Positions 34,386 through 34,489 of a stretch of DNA of 34,489 bases are shown piece after piece (position 1 is the stretch's first letter; each line of letters starts with the position of its first letter). Origin of the DNA: Streptomyces palmae. Lineage in GTDB: Bacteria > Actinomycetota > Actinomycetes > Streptomycetales > Streptomycetaceae. Where the stretch lies: NCBI RefSeq assembly GCF_004684805.1, contig NZ_SRID01000027.1:1-34489 (forward strand). The letters run 5' to 3'. The notes under the pieces are model-generated. The model made no database searches. It was not told the origin of the DNA and saw only the letters and a program-made list of their open reading frames with translations. Made by a program: the position numbers and the translations under genes.

Positions 34386-34489
34386 GCAGCAACACGGTGA
34401 CAAGCGTACGGCGCCTTCGCGGGCACGATGGCCGGCCGGCTTCCGGAGCACCGCGCTCAAGCGGGGCGCCCGCACGGGGCGGGGTGGCC
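34386..34489. repeat. Direct repeat copy 2, running into the window edge
   Basis: Exact second copy of 34077-34180; the true end is beyond the window. It carries a duplicate GTG TTG CTG start that diverges from tsaB after three codons (VLLPADG). Between the copies (34181-34385) no gene is seen. A diverged repeat pair also exists at about 34189-34233 and 34346-34389. Confidence 0.97.

Overview
The window is actinobacterial chromosome, almost certainly Streptomyces or a close relative. Base composition is strongly GC-rich with G/C third positions, GTG starts are common, several genes look leaderless, and the gene order whiD / bldM / ECF sigma (ShbA type) / guaB / guaB3 with groES-groEL1 and tsaB-rimI-tsaD nearby is a conserved actinobacterial neighbourhood (Mycobacterium carries the matching whiB3 / sigD / guaB2 / guaB3 / groESL / tsaBD set).

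Layout. 1-4621: a Ser/Thr kinase cut by the left edge, a lipoprotein serine hydrolase, an AraC regulator and a secreted intradiol dioxygenase fused to a carbohydrate-binding module. 4702-12000: aerobic glycerol-3-phosphate dehydrogenase, a nucleotide-sugar dehydrogenase homologue that lacks several catalytic residues, a TetR regulator with a palindromic operator at its start, a DedA membrane protein, and a large surface-anchored protein of DUF6049 type that overlaps DedA tail to tail. 12396-14750: an MreB/Mbl-like actin with an internal insertion and a small proline/glycine-rich membrane protein. 14894-20404: guaB3, guaB, the ECF sigma factor, bldM and whiD, linking GMP supply, sigma-factor control and sporulation regulators. 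20775-23310: LysR, MOSC and SDR genes, all with TANNNT boxes 6-7 nt before the start codon, suggesting leaderless mRNAs. 23626-25658: groES-groEL1 under a promoter flanked by two CIRCE operators. 25937-28576: a methyltransferase followed by an accessory patch (fragment of a DUF4352-like protein, collagen-like secreted protein, IS21 transposase remnant). 28641-31243: arylamine N-acetyltransferase, a membrane protein and a VOC protein. 31400-34086: the tightly overlapping leftward operon tsaB-rimI-tsaD plus a small hypothetical gene. The right edge carries an exact duplication of at least 104 bp of the tsaB start region.

Most of the window is ordinary core genome. The best leads are the catalytic-residue-poor nucleotide-sugar dehydrogenase, the dioxygenase-CBM fusion (a type already described in a cellulolytic Streptomyces), the insertion-bearing MreB homologue, the collagen/IS patch, the histidine-rich TsaD tail, the tandem repeats that re-copy the SDR stop region, and the duplicated tsaB promoter/start. 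I do not see a convincing new multi-gene system. All calls come from reading sequence and translations by eye; no database search was run.
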